A DNA stretch of 64,000 nucleotides. Origin: AC-32 sp963821495 (GTDB lineage: Bacteria > Actinomycetota > Thermoleophilia > Gaiellales > Gaiellaceae). The position numbers and the translations under genes were made by a program. Position 1 is the first letter of the stretch. Each line of letters opens with the position of its first letter. The stretch spans positions 152,230 to 216,229 of the forward strand of contig CAWGEA010000004.1 in the NCBI GenBank assembly GCA_963821495.1, in the 5' to 3' direction. The notes below the pieces were generated by a model that was not told the origin of the DNA, did not search any database, and saw only the letters and a program-made list of their open reading frames with translations. This document shows positions 25,256 to 34,045 of this stretch, piece by piece.

Positions 25256-25513
25256 ATGGCGAGCAAGAAGCGACAGCAGACGATCAACAAGCGCAACCGC
25301 GAGCGCGCAATCGAGGAGAAGCGAACGCTCAAGCGGTTGCGCAAGCAGGAAAAGCGCGAGGCGGCACGCAACGGTGACCCGACGCAGCTCGACGCGCCGG
25401 TCGAAGGCGCCGAGCCGGTCGAAGGCGCCGAGCCGGTCGAAGGCGCCGAGCCGGTCGAAGGCGACCTGCAGGCTGAGCCCGCCGAGGCGCCGGCGGCGGA
25501 CACTCCGGACTAG
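25256..25513 (+). CDS. small hypothetical protein with basic N-terminus and acidic repeat tail
   Basis: 85 residues, with AGGAGG five bases before ATG 25256. Residues 1-40 are very basic (KKRQQTINKRNRERAIEEKR); the tail is acidic with a tandem EGAEPV repeat encoded by an 18-bp DNA repeat. It follows the cold-shock-like gene by nine bases, so the two are probably co-transcribed. No family recognised; a nucleic-acid-associated role is a guess. Confidence 0.6.
   Translation: MASKKRQQTINKRNRERAIEEKRTLKRLRKQEKREAARNGDPTQLDAPVEGAEPVEGAEPVEGAEPVEGDLQAEPAEAPAADTPD
25397..25464 (+). repeat. 18-bp tandem repeat, 3 full copies plus one partial
   Basis: The unit CCGGTCGAAGGCGCCGAG starts at 25397, 25415 and 25433, with a truncated fourth copy at 25451. 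Copies are identical, so copy number may vary between strains. It stays in frame within the small ORF. Confidence 0.9.
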
Positions 25514-25526
25514 GCACGTCCGCCCG

Positions 25527-27191
25527 CTAGGCGGGCTCGACGTCGAATGCGAGCATCATCCCGCCCTCGTGGTGCTCGGCGATGTGGCAATGGGCCATCC
25601 AGCGACCGGGGTTCGTCACGTCCAGCAGGATGTCGACGGTCTCGCCGGTCCGCACCAGCACGGTGTCCTTCCAGACGAGGTTCGGCTCGACGACGCCGTC
25701 GCGAGCGAGGATCAGGAACCGTCCGGCGCCGTGGACGTGGAACGGGTGCGGCATCGGGTGGTCGGAGTCGAGCTCGTTCACCAGCCGCAGCTTGACCTGG
25801 TCGCCGACGCGGAAGCGCCAGTCGATGCCGGCGTTCTCGGCACCCGACTCTCGGTCGACGAGCTTCCAGCGCATGTTCGACGGCGTGGTCAGGCGGTTGA
25901 CCTCGACCATGTCGTCCTCCCACTCGATGCCCTGGGCGCTCGGCTCGGCATCGCCGTGGCCGTGGTGGTGACCGTGCTCGCCCTGACCGTGGTCGTGCCC
26001 ACCGTGGCGGTGGCCGTGTTGCTCGTGGCCGTGGTGCTCGTGGCCGTGGTGGCCGTGGTGGCCGCCCGCCCCGGCCAGCTGGGCGGGCACGAGCTTCATG
26101 CCGCACTTCGGGCAGCGGTCGGGTTTCTCGCTCGTCACCTCCGGGTGCATCGGGCAGACGAAGCCGCCCTCCGCTCCCTCGGCCCCGAGGTCCATCTCCG
26201 CGACGAACGAGAGCGTCTTGTCGGGGTCCGCGTCGAGGAACGGCGCAATCCGTTCGCGCAGCACGGCCATGTCGTCGTTCAGGCGCAGCTGCGCGAACGC
26301 CTCGGCGTGTGACGGCTCGGCCGCCTCTGCCGAGACGGTTACGCGCCCGAGCGGATACGTCCGCTCGGGCGTCCGATGCTCGAGCGTCAGCTCGCCGGGC
26401 TCCTCGAAGTGCACGTCGACGACCGCGCGCTCCGAGGGGGCGAGCAGCACCTCCTCGACGTGCTCATCGCGCTCGTAGTGGCCACTGTCCCCGCCGACGA
26501 GCTTCAGCCGCGCGCCGGGGAGCGCGACGTTGAAGACGCGCGTGTTCGCGGTGTTCGTCAGGTACAGCCGCACGACCTCGCCCCGGCGGGCCTCCAGCGC
26601 GAGCTCGGACTCGCCGCCAACGAGCATGACGTTCCCGAACCGGCCCATCGCGACGTGGGTCGTCTCATCGCCGAAGGCCGCGATCCGTCCGTCCTCGATC
26701 AGCACGTCGTCGAGCGTCAGCAGCAGCTCGCGGTTGGCCGGCGGCCAGTAGTCGGGCTCGGCCGGGGTCACGAGGATGTTCCCGTACAGGCCGAGCTCCT
26801 GGCCGTAGTCCTCGCGGATGTGAGGGTGGTACCAGTAGGCACCGGGGTCGGGCAGGTGCACCTCGTAGGTGAACGACTCGCCGACCGGGATCGGCGCCTG
26901 CGTGTCGTGCGTGCCGTCGAAGCGGTTCTCCAGGCGCAGCCCGTGCCAGTGCACCGTCGCGTCGATGTCGCCGCGGTTCGTGACGTGGACGGTGAAGGTG
27001 GACCCCTCGGGCGCAGCCAGCGTCGGGCCGGGGATCGAGCCGTTGTAGGCGAGCATCCGCACCGTCGCGTCACCGATCCGCTTGCGGACCGGTGCGATCT
27101 CGAGCTCGTACTCGTCCCCGTCGGCCAACTCCACCGTGTGCGGAGCGGTGGCCTCGGGGAGCCCTTCGATCTCGGTCGGCACCATCGGCAT
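25527..27191 (-). CDS. multicopper oxidase with inserted heavy-metal-binding and His-rich segment
   Basis: 554 residues from ATG 27191, which overlaps the upstream stop (TGATG). Cupredoxin copper ligands are clear: HWHG, YWYHPHIRE, MPHPFHVHGAGR and C-terminal HCHIAEHHEGGMM (HCHx3Hx4M, the T1 site). Between the domains, at about residues 340-405, sits a heavy-metal-binding module (CPMHPEVTSEKPDRCPKCGM) followed by a His/Gly-rich run with more than 20 His. There is no signal peptide, so it is likely cytosolic. It may oxidise Cu(I), Fe(II) or Mn(II), with the insert buffering metal (inference). Confidence 0.87.
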   Translation of the reverse strand: MPMVPTEIEGLPEATAPHTVELADGDEYELEIAPVRKRIGDATVRMLAYNGSIPGPTLAAPEGSTFTVHVTNRGDIDATVHWHGLRLENRFDGTHDTQAPIPVGESFTYEVHLPDPGAYWYHPHIREDYGQELGLYGNILVTPAEPDYWPPANRELLLTLDDVLIEDGRIAAFGDETTHVAMGRFGNVMLVGGESELALEARRGEVVRLYLTNTANTRVFNVALPGARLKLVGGDSGHYERDEHVEEVLLAPSERAVVDVHFEEPGELTLEHRTPERTYPLGRVTVSAEAAEPSHAEAFAQLRLNDDMAVLRERIAPFLDADPDKTLSFVAEMDLGAEGAEGGFVCPMHPEVTSEKPDRCPKCGMKLVPAQLAGAGGHHGHHGHEHHGHEQHGHRHGGHDHGQGEHGHHHGHGDAEPSAQGIEWEDDMVEVNRLTTPSNMRWKLVDRESGAENAGIDWRFRVGDQVKLRLVNELDSDHPMPHPFHVHGAGRFLILARDGVVEPNLVWKDTVLVRTGETVDILLDVTNPGRWMAHCHIAEHHEGGMMLAFDVEPA

Positions 27192-28264
27192 CAGGCTACT
27201 CGAGCGTCCTTGGCCGCGGCGATGTGGCCGGCGATGAACTCCGCATCGTCTTCGACCCAGCCGAGCAGCGCGGAGCCGCGCGTGTACTGCCACGTGAGCC
27301 CGAGGAAGTAGAGACCCGGCACGTCGGTCACGCCGCGCCTGTGCCGCAGCCGCCCCTCATCGTCGAGCACGGGCACGTCGATCCAGGAGTAGTCCGGGCG
27401 GAAGCCCGTCGCCCAGATCACGCCGTCGACCTCGATCTCGCTCCCGTCGGCGAAGCGGACGCTGCGGCCGGACGCGGCGACCGCCCGCGGCTTCAGCTCG
27501 ACGCCGAAGTCGTGCTCGAGCTCGCGCGGCCTCGACCCGATCAGCGTCTCGCGGTGCTGCAGCCGCCGGCCGAGCCGCGACTCGACGCTCTTGCGCAGGA
27601 CGCGCGACTTCGTCAGCCACCAGAACAGGTCGCGGCCGAGGATCCGCTGCGGCAGCGGCGTCTGGCGTGATCCGACCGACAGCACCACCGTGCGCGTGGC
27701 CGCGAGCTCTTTCGCGATCTGGAAGCCGGTGTTACCGCCGCCGACTACGAGCACGATGCCGTAGGGAATCTCTCCCGGCCGGCGGTAGCCGGTGCTGTGA
27801 ACCTGGACGACGTCCTCGTCGAGATCGCTCGCGAGCGGCGGGACGAACGGCGCCTGGAACGGGCCGGTCGCGACGACGACCTGCTCGGCCTGGACGGTTC
27901 CGCCGTCGACGTCGAGCACGAACCCTCCGGCGTCGGCCGCGAGCCTCCGCACGTCGCTGCTCAGTCGGACGGGCAGCTCGAGCTCGCTCGCGTAGTGCTC
28001 GAGGTAGGCGACCACCTCGTCGCGGCCCGGGTAGCCGTCGGGATCGCCGGGAAAGGGCAGTGCCGGCAGGCTGTCGTAGCGGCGCGGCGTGAACAGCGTC
28101 AGCGAGTCCCAGCGCTCGCGCCACGCCGGGGCGATCGCGTCGCCGCGCTCGAGGATCGTGAACCGCCCCTCGTCGCGGGCCAGGAAGTAGCCGGCCGCCA
28201 GGCCGGCCTGCCCCGCGCCGACCACCGCGACCTCGTACGACGATTGGCGACCCGCCTGCGCCAT
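27191..28264 (-). CDS. flavin-containing monooxygenase-like FAD/NAD(P) oxidoreductase (CzcO-like)
   Basis: 357 residues. VAVVGAGQAGLAAGYFLA is the FAD Rossmann motif and VLVVGGGNTGFQIAKEL the NADPH one, separated by FTPRRYDSLPALPFPG and VVVATGPFQAPFVP as in CzcO/YpdA-like monooxygenases. IWATGFRPDYSW near residue 280 is the usual ATG-type motif. It is translationally coupled to the multicopper oxidase, which suggests a joint metal-resistance or redox role. The true substrate is unknown. Confidence 0.85.
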   Translation of the reverse strand: MAQAGRQSSYEVAVVGAGQAGLAAGYFLARDEGRFTILERGDAIAPAWRERWDSLTLFTPRRYDSLPALPFPGDPDGYPGRDEVVAYLEHYASELELPVRLSSDVRRLAADAGGFVLDVDGGTVQAEQVVVATGPFQAPFVPPLASDLDEDVVQVHSTGYRRPGEIPYGIVLVVGGGNTGFQIAKELAATRTVVLSVGSRQTPLPQRILGRDLFWWLTKSRVLRKSVESRLGRRLQHRETLIGSRPRELEHDFGVELKPRAVAASGRSVRFADGSEIEVDGVIWATGFRPDYSWIDVPVLDDEGRLRHRRGVTDVPGLYFLGLTWQYTRGSALLGWVEDDAEFIAGHIAAAKDARVA

Positions 28265-28338
28265 GGACCCCGCGGGATCGTAGCCGAGGTGACCCGGCGG
28301 CCTAACCCGTTCTCGCCGTCGGAGTCGAAGTTCACGAC

Positions 28339-29100
28339 GTGAGAGCCCTGGCCCCGGTCGTGCTCGCCGCGCTTCTCCTGCTCACAGGCTGCGGAGGAGG
28401 CGGCTCCTCGACTCCTGCCAGGCCAGCGGTCGTCGGGCCGATCGGCCAGGGCGGCGAGGGCGTCTGGCTCTTCCGGCCGGCGGGGAAGCCGAAGCGGATC
28501 GTGATCTTCTTCCACGGCCAGGGCGGGCCCGAGGAGACGACGCCTGCGAACCACCGGCCCTGGATCGACCATCTCGTGCGGCGCGGCGCGATCGTCCTCT
28601 ACCCGCGCTACGAGACCGACTACAGCGGCGCCGTTCTCGACGCCGCCGCGAAAGGCGTCCGGCACGCGATGCAGCGGCTCGGACCGCAGACGCTGCCGGT
28701 GCTCGCTCTCGGCTACTCGCGCGGCGCGGCGCTCGCGGTCGAGTACGCCGCGGTGGCGCCTGCCCGGCACCTGCCCGTGCCGGACACGATCGAGAGCGTC
28801 AACCCCGTGCCCTACGGAGAACAGGCGCGGATCGTCAACCTGCGGCCCATCCGCGGGAGCACGAACCTCGCGATCCTCGTCAGCGAGGAGGACCCGCACG
28901 CGACCGACGGGATGACGCTGCTGCTCGAGCGGCTCCGGAAAGCCGGCTTCCCCGCCGACCGGGTGCAGCTGCACGTCGCGCGCTCGCACGGTTCGTTCAC
29001 GGCAGACCACCTGGCGCCGCTGAGCTCGTCCGCCCCCGCCCGCGCCGCGTACTGGGCTCCGACCGATGCGTTGATCGCCACCCTCACGCGCTCGCACTAG
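28339..29100 (+). CDS. lipoprotein with alpha/beta-hydrolase fold
   Basis: 253 residues from GTG 28339. A lipoprotein signal peptide ends LLLLTGC, so the protein is membrane-anchored outside. The hydrolase fold follows: IVIFFHGQGGPEETTP (oxyanion loop), LALGYSRGAALAVEYA (nucleophile Ser in GYSRGA), ILVSEEDPHATDG (acid) and ARSHGSF (His). It may be an extracellular esterase; substrate unknown. Confidence 0.75.
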   Translation: MRALAPVVLAALLLLTGCGGGGSSTPARPAVVGPIGQGGEGVWLFRPAGKPKRIVIFFHGQGGPEETTPANHRPWIDHLVRRGAIVLYPRYETDYSGAVLDAAAKGVRHAMQRLGPQTLPVLALGYSRGAALAVEYAAVAPARHLPVPDTIESVNPVPYGEQARIVNLRPIRGSTNLAILVSEEDPHATDGMTLLLERLRKAGFPADRVQLHVARSHGSFTADHLAPLSSSAPARAAYWAPTDALIATLTRSH

Positions 29101-29521
29101 CGCAGGAAGACGCAAGCTCCTGCCTTTGCCCTGGGGGTCGGCGTCCCGTTGCCCACCTTCGACTCGACCCATTGAAAACCATCTGCTTCCGTGTTAGGAA
29201 GGGTCACGCGGCAGGGGTGGTGCGCGGCAATCTGACTGCGGCCCTTGGCAATCGCGCTCGCGGCCGAGCGCGAATCACCGACGTTCCCCTGCCGCCCATG
29301 CCTTTCGCCGTCCGGGCCAGACGCAACTACCACCGCTCTTGTCATCATCTGTAGGAACCGGGCGGATGCGCTCCAACGCACGGTGGGCCGCCACCCCAGG
29401 CAGGGGCAAGTCCGCCCGGCCCCACCCGCGGCAGATCCCGCTGAAGCGGCAGCCTTGCGGCCAGCCGTTTTCGTCTCGTGCCGTAGACTCGTGCAGCCGC
29501 TCCGGCCCCGAGGAAGGAGGA
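29101..29521. other. intergenic region without a confident gene
   Basis: About 420 bases with lower GC at third positions than the neighbours. A minus-strand frame of 82 codons (29097-29345, beginning MTRAVVVASGPDGERHG) is possible, but its codon use is unlike that of surrounding genes and it has no clear Shine-Dalgarno. No terminator or RNA recognised. Confidence 0.3.
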
Positions 29522-29872
29522 ACGTCGACCTCGCCGGGCCATCCACTTGCGATCTTCCGGCGAGCTCTCCAGCGCGAGAACCTGACCGTCGCAGAGGCGG
29601 TGGCGAAGGAGCTGCCACGGCTCGACCTGACCGACGCGCTCGAGCTGACGATGCTGATCGCGCGCAAGGACCCGCGCCGGCATCCGCGGGTCGCGGCGCG
29701 CTGGTTGCTGCGCTACCTCGAGGAATGCGAGGAGACCACGATCGACGAGGCGGCGATGGTCGCAGCCTGCCTTGCGGCCCTCGCGGGACACCGACACCGA
29801 GGCGCGGCGTTGAGTCTTCGGGCCCTGGCCGCCAGGGCGACCAGTCGAGCGCGAACTCGCGACGTAGGCTGA
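29522..29872 (+). CDS. small helical hypothetical protein, start unresolved
   Basis: The coding signal runs from about 29522 to the TGA at 29872: HPLAIFRRALQRENLTVAEA, AVAKELPRLDLTDALELTML and PRRHPRVAARWLLRYLEE. It is an all-helical, Arg/Leu-rich protein of roughly 115 residues. GAAGGAGG stands just upstream, but no ATG, GTG or TTG follows in frame; the nearest codon is ACG at 29522. Upstream in-frame starts (TTG 29339, ATG 29366) would add an implausible Pro/Arg-rich leader. The family is recalled from other actinobacteria but has no known function. Confidence 0.5.
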   Translation, partial: TSTSPGHPLAIFRRALQRENLTVAEAVAKELPRLDLTDALELTMLIARKDPRRHPRVAARWLLRYLEECEETTIDEAAMVAACLAALAGHRHRGAALSLRALAARATSRARTRDVG

Positions 29873-29918
29873 GCGCGAGCCCGGGATCCGGGAACGCAGC
29901 CCCAGGCGCGCCGCGCAC

Positions 29919-30374
29919 TCAGCCGTTCAGGCGCGCATAGCGGAACAGCGAGGCTGACGTGGCGCGCCGGAAGCGAAGCTCGTACCACTCGGCGCCGGGC
30001 GCCCGGCGCATACGCTCCCACCCCTGGGCCAGGAGATCGGTCTCGAGGGCAGCGAGTGCGGCACGTGCACTCGGGTTCTCCTTGGCGGGCTTGCCGTCCT
30101 TCCAGGGAAGACGCCATGCTCGAAAGGACTGCGAGACAAAGGGCGCCCCGGGGCTACGCGGCTCCCGGGCATAGAACTGCGCTGTCACGTAGCCTCTCGA
30201 GAGCCCGATCGAACATCGCTGTTGCGGCGGCGTTTTCGTCACGACCCAAGACGGACAATGGATCAAGAGGTCCGAGCGCCGCATCTCGGAAGGCTCGAGC
30301 TTTGTCCCCCCGTCGAGTTGTGGCCACCATGATCGCGGACGAGGCTCGAGGACGCAACTGACACGGATCGGCAC
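29919..30374 (-). CDS. hypothetical protein with C-terminal GYVTAQFYA domain
   Basis: 151 residues at most. The C-terminal 95 look coding: RGYVTAQFYAREP, then AALAALETDLLAQGWERM and WYELRFRR. These features recur in small actinobacterial hypothetical proteins. The first 55 residues have poorer codon use, so the true start may be internal. Function unknown. Confidence 0.45.
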   Translation of the reverse strand: MPIRVSCVLEPRPRSWWPQLDGGTKLEPSEMRRSDLLIHCPSWVVTKTPPQQRCSIGLSRGYVTAQFYAREPRSPGAPFVSQSFRAWRLPWKDGKPAKENPSARAALAALETDLLAQGWERMRRAPGAEWYELRFRRATSASLFRYARLNG

Positions 30375-30436
30375 ACCGAGGCCGATCGCCGGAGAACCGT
30401 GACGCCGGACGAAGTACCGCTAGGGTCGCGCGCAGC

Positions 30437-32182
30437 ATGGAGGCTGCGCCCTTCACGACCCGGCCGGAGCTGCGCGGCACCTTCGGCATGGTGGCCTCGA
30501 CGCATTGGCTCGCCTCGGCCGCAGGCATGGGGATCCTGGAGCGCGGAGGCAACGCCTTCGACGCGGCCGTCGCGGCGGGGTTCGTCCTGCAGGTCGTCGA
30601 GCCGCACCTGAACGGCCCCGGCGGCGAGGTTCCGGTCCTCCTCTACAGCGCGGGCCGGGATGAGGTGCTCGTCGTGGACGGCCAGGGCCCCGCACCCGCT
30701 GCGGCGTCGACCGGGCGCTTCCGCGAGCTCGGGCTCGAGCTCGTCCCCGGTAGCGGGCTGCTCGCCGCCTGCGTCCCGGGCGCGTTCGACGCCTGGCTGC
30801 TGCTCCTGCGCGACTTCGGCACGCTCTCGCTCGCCGAGGTGCTCGAGCCGGCGCTCGGCTACGCAGAGAGCGGCTATCCGCTCGTGCCGGGCATTTGCCG
30901 CTCGATCGCCTCGATGGAGGACCTCTTCCGCACGGAGTGGCCCGAGTCGGCGCGGCTCTACCTGCCGGTTCCCGAGCCGGGCAGCCTCTTCCACAATCGC
31001 GACCTGGCCGCCACGTACCGCCGGGTGCTCGCGGAAGCCGGCGGCGGCGACCGCGAGCGGCAGATCGACCGCGCCCGGGACGCGTTCTATCGCGGCTTCG
31101 TCGCTCAGGCGATCGCGGACTACCTCGACCGCGCCGAAGCGATGGACAGCTCCGGCCGGCGCCACCGCGGCCTGCTCTCGGGCGACGACCTGGCCTCGTG
31201 GCAGGCATCGCTCGAGCCGGCCGTCGAGCGATCGTACCGCGGTTGGCGGGTTTGCAAGACCGGCCCCTGGGGCCAGGGGCCCGTCTTCCTGCAGCAGCTC
31301 GCGCTGCTCGAAGGCTTCGATCTCGACTCGCTCGACCGCAACGGCGCCGAGTTCGTCCACACCGTCGCCGAGTGCGCGAAGCTCGCATTCGCCGACCGTG
31401 AGGCCTGGTACGGCGACCCGGCCTTCGTCCACGTCCCGCTCGAAGAGCTCCTGGGCCCGGCCTACGCGGGGAAGCGGCGGGCGCTCGTCGGCGACGAGGC
31501 CTCGGCCGAGCTGCGGCCCGGCAGCCCGGGAGGGCGCGAGCCCCGGCTCCCCAACGTTGCGGACGCACCCACCGAAGGTCCCGGGATCGGCGAGCCGACA
31601 CGCGGCGACACCTGCCACTTGGACGTCGTCGACCGCTACGGAAACGCGGTCTCGGCGACGCCCAGCGGCGGCTGGCTGCACGGCTCGCCGGTGATCCCCG
31701 GCCTCGGCTTCTGCCTCGGCACGCGGGCGCAGATGTTCTGGCTCGAGGAAGGGTTGCCGAGCTCGCTCGAGCCGCGGAAGCGGCCGCGGACGACGCTCTC
31801 TCCCACGCTCGCGTTGCGCGACGGCGCGATCCTGGCCTTCGGCACTCCGGGCGGCGACCAGCAGGACCAGTGGTCGCTCGTCTTCTTCCTCTCGCTCGTC
31901 CACTTCGGGCTGAACGCGCAGGAGGCGATCGACGCGTCCATGTTCCACACCGAGCACTTCCCGGAGTCGTTCTACCCCCGTGGTGCCCGTCCGCGGACGC
32001 TCCAGCTCGAGAGCCGCTTCGAGCCGAAGGTGATGGCAGAGCTCCGACGGCGCGGCCATCTGGTCGAGCCGCAGGACCCGTGGTCGCTCGGCCGCCTCAG
32101 CGCCGCGGGCCGCGGCGCCGACAGCGTCCTGCACGCCGCCGCCAACCCGCGCGGCATGCAGGGCTACGCTGTCGGCCGCTAG
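30437..32182 (+). CDS. ggt: gamma-glutamyltransferase family protein
   Basis: 581 residues with the Ntn-hydrolase GGT layout. MVASTHWLASAAGMGILERG and GGNAFDAAVAAGFVLQVVEP open the large subunit; the predicted self-processing nucleophile is Thr392 in RGDTCHLDVVD, and the small subunit has TPSGGWLHGSPVIPGLGF and TPGGDQQDQW. Family members transfer or hydrolyse gamma-glutamyl groups of glutathione or polyglutamate. No signal peptide is seen, unlike periplasmic GGTs, so a cytosolic role (for example in a gamma-glutamyl pathway) is possible. Monocistronic. Confidence 0.92.
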   Translation: MEAAPFTTRPELRGTFGMVASTHWLASAAGMGILERGGNAFDAAVAAGFVLQVVEPHLNGPGGEVPVLLYSAGRDEVLVVDGQGPAPAAASTGRFRELGLELVPGSGLLAACVPGAFDAWLLLLRDFGTLSLAEVLEPALGYAESGYPLVPGICRSIASMEDLFRTEWPESARLYLPVPEPGSLFHNRDLAATYRRVLAEAGGGDRERQIDRARDAFYRGFVAQAIADYLDRAEAMDSSGRRHRGLLSGDDLASWQASLEPAVERSYRGWRVCKTGPWGQGPVFLQQLALLEGFDLDSLDRNGAEFVHTVAECAKLAFADREAWYGDPAFVHVPLEELLGPAYAGKRRALVGDEASAELRPGSPGGREPRLPNVADAPTEGPGIGEPTRGDTCHLDVVDRYGNAVSATPSGGWLHGSPVIPGLGFCLGTRAQMFWLEEGLPSSLEPRKRPRTTLSPTLALRDGAILAFGTPGGDQQDQWSLVFFLSLVHFGLNAQEAIDASMFHTEHFPESFYPRGARPRTLQLESRFEPKVMAELRRRGHLVEPQDPWSLGRLSAAGRGADSVLHAAANPRGMQGYAVGR

Positions 32183-32191
32183 GCCCGCGCG

Positions 32192-32566
32192 CTACGACTG
32201 GTCGTTGACGACGCCGATCAGATGGCCCTCCGGGTCGGTGAACTGACCCAGGGTGACCATGCCCATGATCTCCTCGGGCCCCATCACGCGCTTGCCGCCG
32301 AGCTCCTCGGCCTTCTGCAGCGCAGCTTCGACGTCGGGAACCGCGACGTAGAAGGTGACGTGGCCCTCGTAGCCGTCCGGGCCCTGGCCGACGCCACCGC
32401 CGATCCCGGTGTCGCCGCCCGACGACTCGTTGTCCTTGGCGTCGACCATCCCGTACTTCATCGGGTTGTCGGCGTTGACGTTCCAACCGAAGAGGTCGGA
32501 GTAGTACTGGTGCAGCCTCTCGCCGTCCTTGCCGACGACCTCGAAATGCACGACCGGCTGTCCCAT
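32192..32566 (-). CDS. VOC superfamily (glyoxalase-like) protein
   Basis: 124 residues from ATG 32566 behind AAAGGAG. A single-domain VOC fold: VHFEVVGKDGERLHQYYSDL, then FGWNVNADNP, HVTFYVAVPDVEAALQKAEEL and GQFTDPEGHLIGVV. The metal-ligand positions (His in VHFEV, Glu in DPEGH) are present. Function could be glyoxalase-, dioxygenase- or resistance-like and cannot be set from sequence. Confidence 0.85.
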   Translation of the reverse strand: MGQPVVHFEVVGKDGERLHQYYSDLFGWNVNADNPMKYGMVDAKDNESSGGDTGIGGGVGQGPDGYEGHVTFYVAVPDVEAALQKAEELGGKRVMGPEEIMGMVTLGQFTDPEGHLIGVVNDQS

Positions 32567-32623
32567 CTCTTCTCCTTTCGCCGTAGGGGTCGTACGGTAA
32601 GACGACGAACGGGAGGAAAGTCC

Positions 32624-33012
32624 ATCGACAGGCCGCGGCGCTCGCGGCGTTGGTGCTGCTCGGCGGCTGCGGCGGCTCCGGCTCGCCCGTGAAGCCGGTG
32701 CTCCAGGACGGAGTGGCCGCGATCCGCGAGACGCACGACTACGAGGCGCTGCGGGCGAAGCTGCGGCGCGTGATCGCACGCCTGCGGGCGACGGACGACG
32801 GCCGGGCACGGCGGCTCGCCCTGAGCGGCTTCGAGGCGACGCTGCGCGGCGTGCAGAGCCGGATCGACTTCGTGGAGAACGATCGCGGCAACATCGACGC
32901 CGCGACCAGGGACACGCTGCGCGCCGACGCGGGGCTGCGAGAGGGCGCCCGGCTGCTGCGGGCCGCGGGGAGGCTGCTCGACGTGCGCGTGGGCTCGCTG
33001 GGCGGCTACTGA
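32624..33012 (+). pseudogene. lipoprotein gene whose ATG appears to have lost one base
   Basis: A clear lipoprotein frame (AAALAALVLLGGC, then a helical domain of about 100 residues) ends at 33012. The stretch reads GGGAGGAAAGTCC-AT-CGACAG: inserting a G after AT (32625) yields ATG CGA CAG at ideal spacing from GGAGG and completes a perfect signal peptide, MRQAAALAALVLLGGC. As written, the best available start is TTG 32650, which leaves only six residues before the lipobox Cys. The family is not recognised. Confidence 0.55.
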
Positions 33013-33017
33013 GAAGA

Positions 33018-33043
33018 CGAGAGGGGCCAGACGGCCCCTCTCG
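33018..33043. terminator. bidirectional terminator between convergent genes
   Basis: An 11-bp perfect stem, CGAGAGGGGCC / GGCCCCTCTCG, with loop AGAC lies between the lipoprotein stop (33012) and the convergent secreted-protein stop (33063). Confidence 0.8.
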
Positions 33044-33062
33044 AGCGGTCGTCAGCGTCTGT

Positions 33063-33719
33063 TCAAACCGCCGCGCACTGGCCCTTCTTGGCGCCGGTGA
33101 CGTGGTTGAGGTTGCCCTCGGAGTCGCCGACCTGCGGGGCCGGCGAGTTGCCGTAGCAGCTCAGGATCCCGTGGATCGTGTTCGTGACGTACTCGTTCCC
33201 GTCGGGATCGACGAGCACGTTGCCGCTCAGGTTGACGGCGCCGTTGACGTGGTTGCGAATGAAGCCGAACCAGAAGCCGTCGTAGCCGGTGATGCTGACG
33301 CCGCCGTTGATGAGGTTGTCCTCGATCGCGTTCCAGGTGATGTCGAACGGACCGCCGAACGGGCCGGAGCCGCCACGCGACTCGACGCCGCCGTTGATCG
33401 TCATGAAGTGGATCTGCAGGTTCGCGGGGTTGGTCGCGTGCACGCCGCCGCTGATCGTGCCGTTGTCGCCCGGAGCCTCTTCGCTGCCGAGCACGAACGT
33501 CGCGCCGGGCTGCACGTAGAGGCCACCGCCGATCGTGACCCCGCCGTCGCTGAAGCAGCTCGCGCCGGCCGGGACGACGACGCGCCCGTAGCTGCCGGGT
33601 GCGAGGAAGTCGGTACACGTGGTTGCGTTCGCAGCGGCGGCTCCCTTGGCGGAGACGCCGACCACCAGAGCCGCAGCCACGACGACGAACGCGGCCAGAG
33701 CCGCTTTGAGGCCTTTCAC
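33063..33719 (-). CDS. secreted beta-helix-like hypothetical protein
   Basis: 218 residues from GTG 33719. A signal peptide (ALAAFVVVAAALVVGVSA) precedes a region dense in short repeats such as GGVTIGGGLYV, NGTISGGVHATNP, IEDNLINGGVSITG and VNGAVNLSGNVLV. This right-handed beta-helix-like pattern is typical of surface or secreted proteins. Two to four Cys could form disulphides. Function unknown. Confidence 0.75.
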   Translation of the reverse strand: MKGLKAALAAFVVVAAALVVGVSAKGAAAANATTCTDFLAPGSYGRVVVPAGASCFSDGGVTIGGGLYVQPGATFVLGSEEAPGDNGTISGGVHATNPANLQIHFMTINGGVESRGGSGPFGGPFDITWNAIEDNLINGGVSITGYDGFWFGFIRNHVNGAVNLSGNVLVDPDGNEYVTNTIHGILSCYGNSPAPQVGDSEGNLNHVTGAKKGQCAAV

Positions 33720-33811
33720 TTGCTCTCCCCTCGTCTCGTGGTTTGGTGCAGCGGCGAATCTACGGCAACGGCACCTTCGAGGAGACGAGAGGCGTTGCGA
33801 TCCTCGTTCGG

Positions 33812-34006
33812 CTAGGCGCTGCGCGGCGCGCTCGTCGCGCGGGCGCCGGCCCAGACCGCGAGCCCCGCGCCCCCGGCGGCGAAGACGGCCGCGAGCCCGT
33901 CGCGCGCGTCGAAGAACGCGAGGAAGGCGAAGACGAACGCACCGGCGCTGCCGGCGAACGCCAACAGCACCGCGAGCAGGTCGAGGAACGTCGGCGCGCG
34001 TCTCAC
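33812..34006 (-). CDS. small two-helix membrane protein
   Basis: 64 residues from GTG 34006. Two hydrophobic helices (LLAVLLAFAGSAGAFVFAFL and LAAVFAAGGAGLAVWAGA) are separated by FFDARDG. It sits alone between a secreted-protein gene and the DUF899 operon. Its small size leaves real doubt about whether it is expressed. Confidence 0.45.
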   Translation of the reverse strand: MRRAPTFLDLLAVLLAFAGSAGAFVFAFLAFFDARDGLAAVFAAGGAGLAVWAGARATSAPRSA

Positions 34007-34045
34007 GCCCTTCAGGCTAGCGCGCCAAATGGCCTCCTGCGCCGG

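Noticed and set aside
25397..25464. CRISPR-like repeat array
   Set aside because: Units are directly abutting with no spacers and keep an open frame encoding EGAEPV. It is an in-gene tandem repeat.
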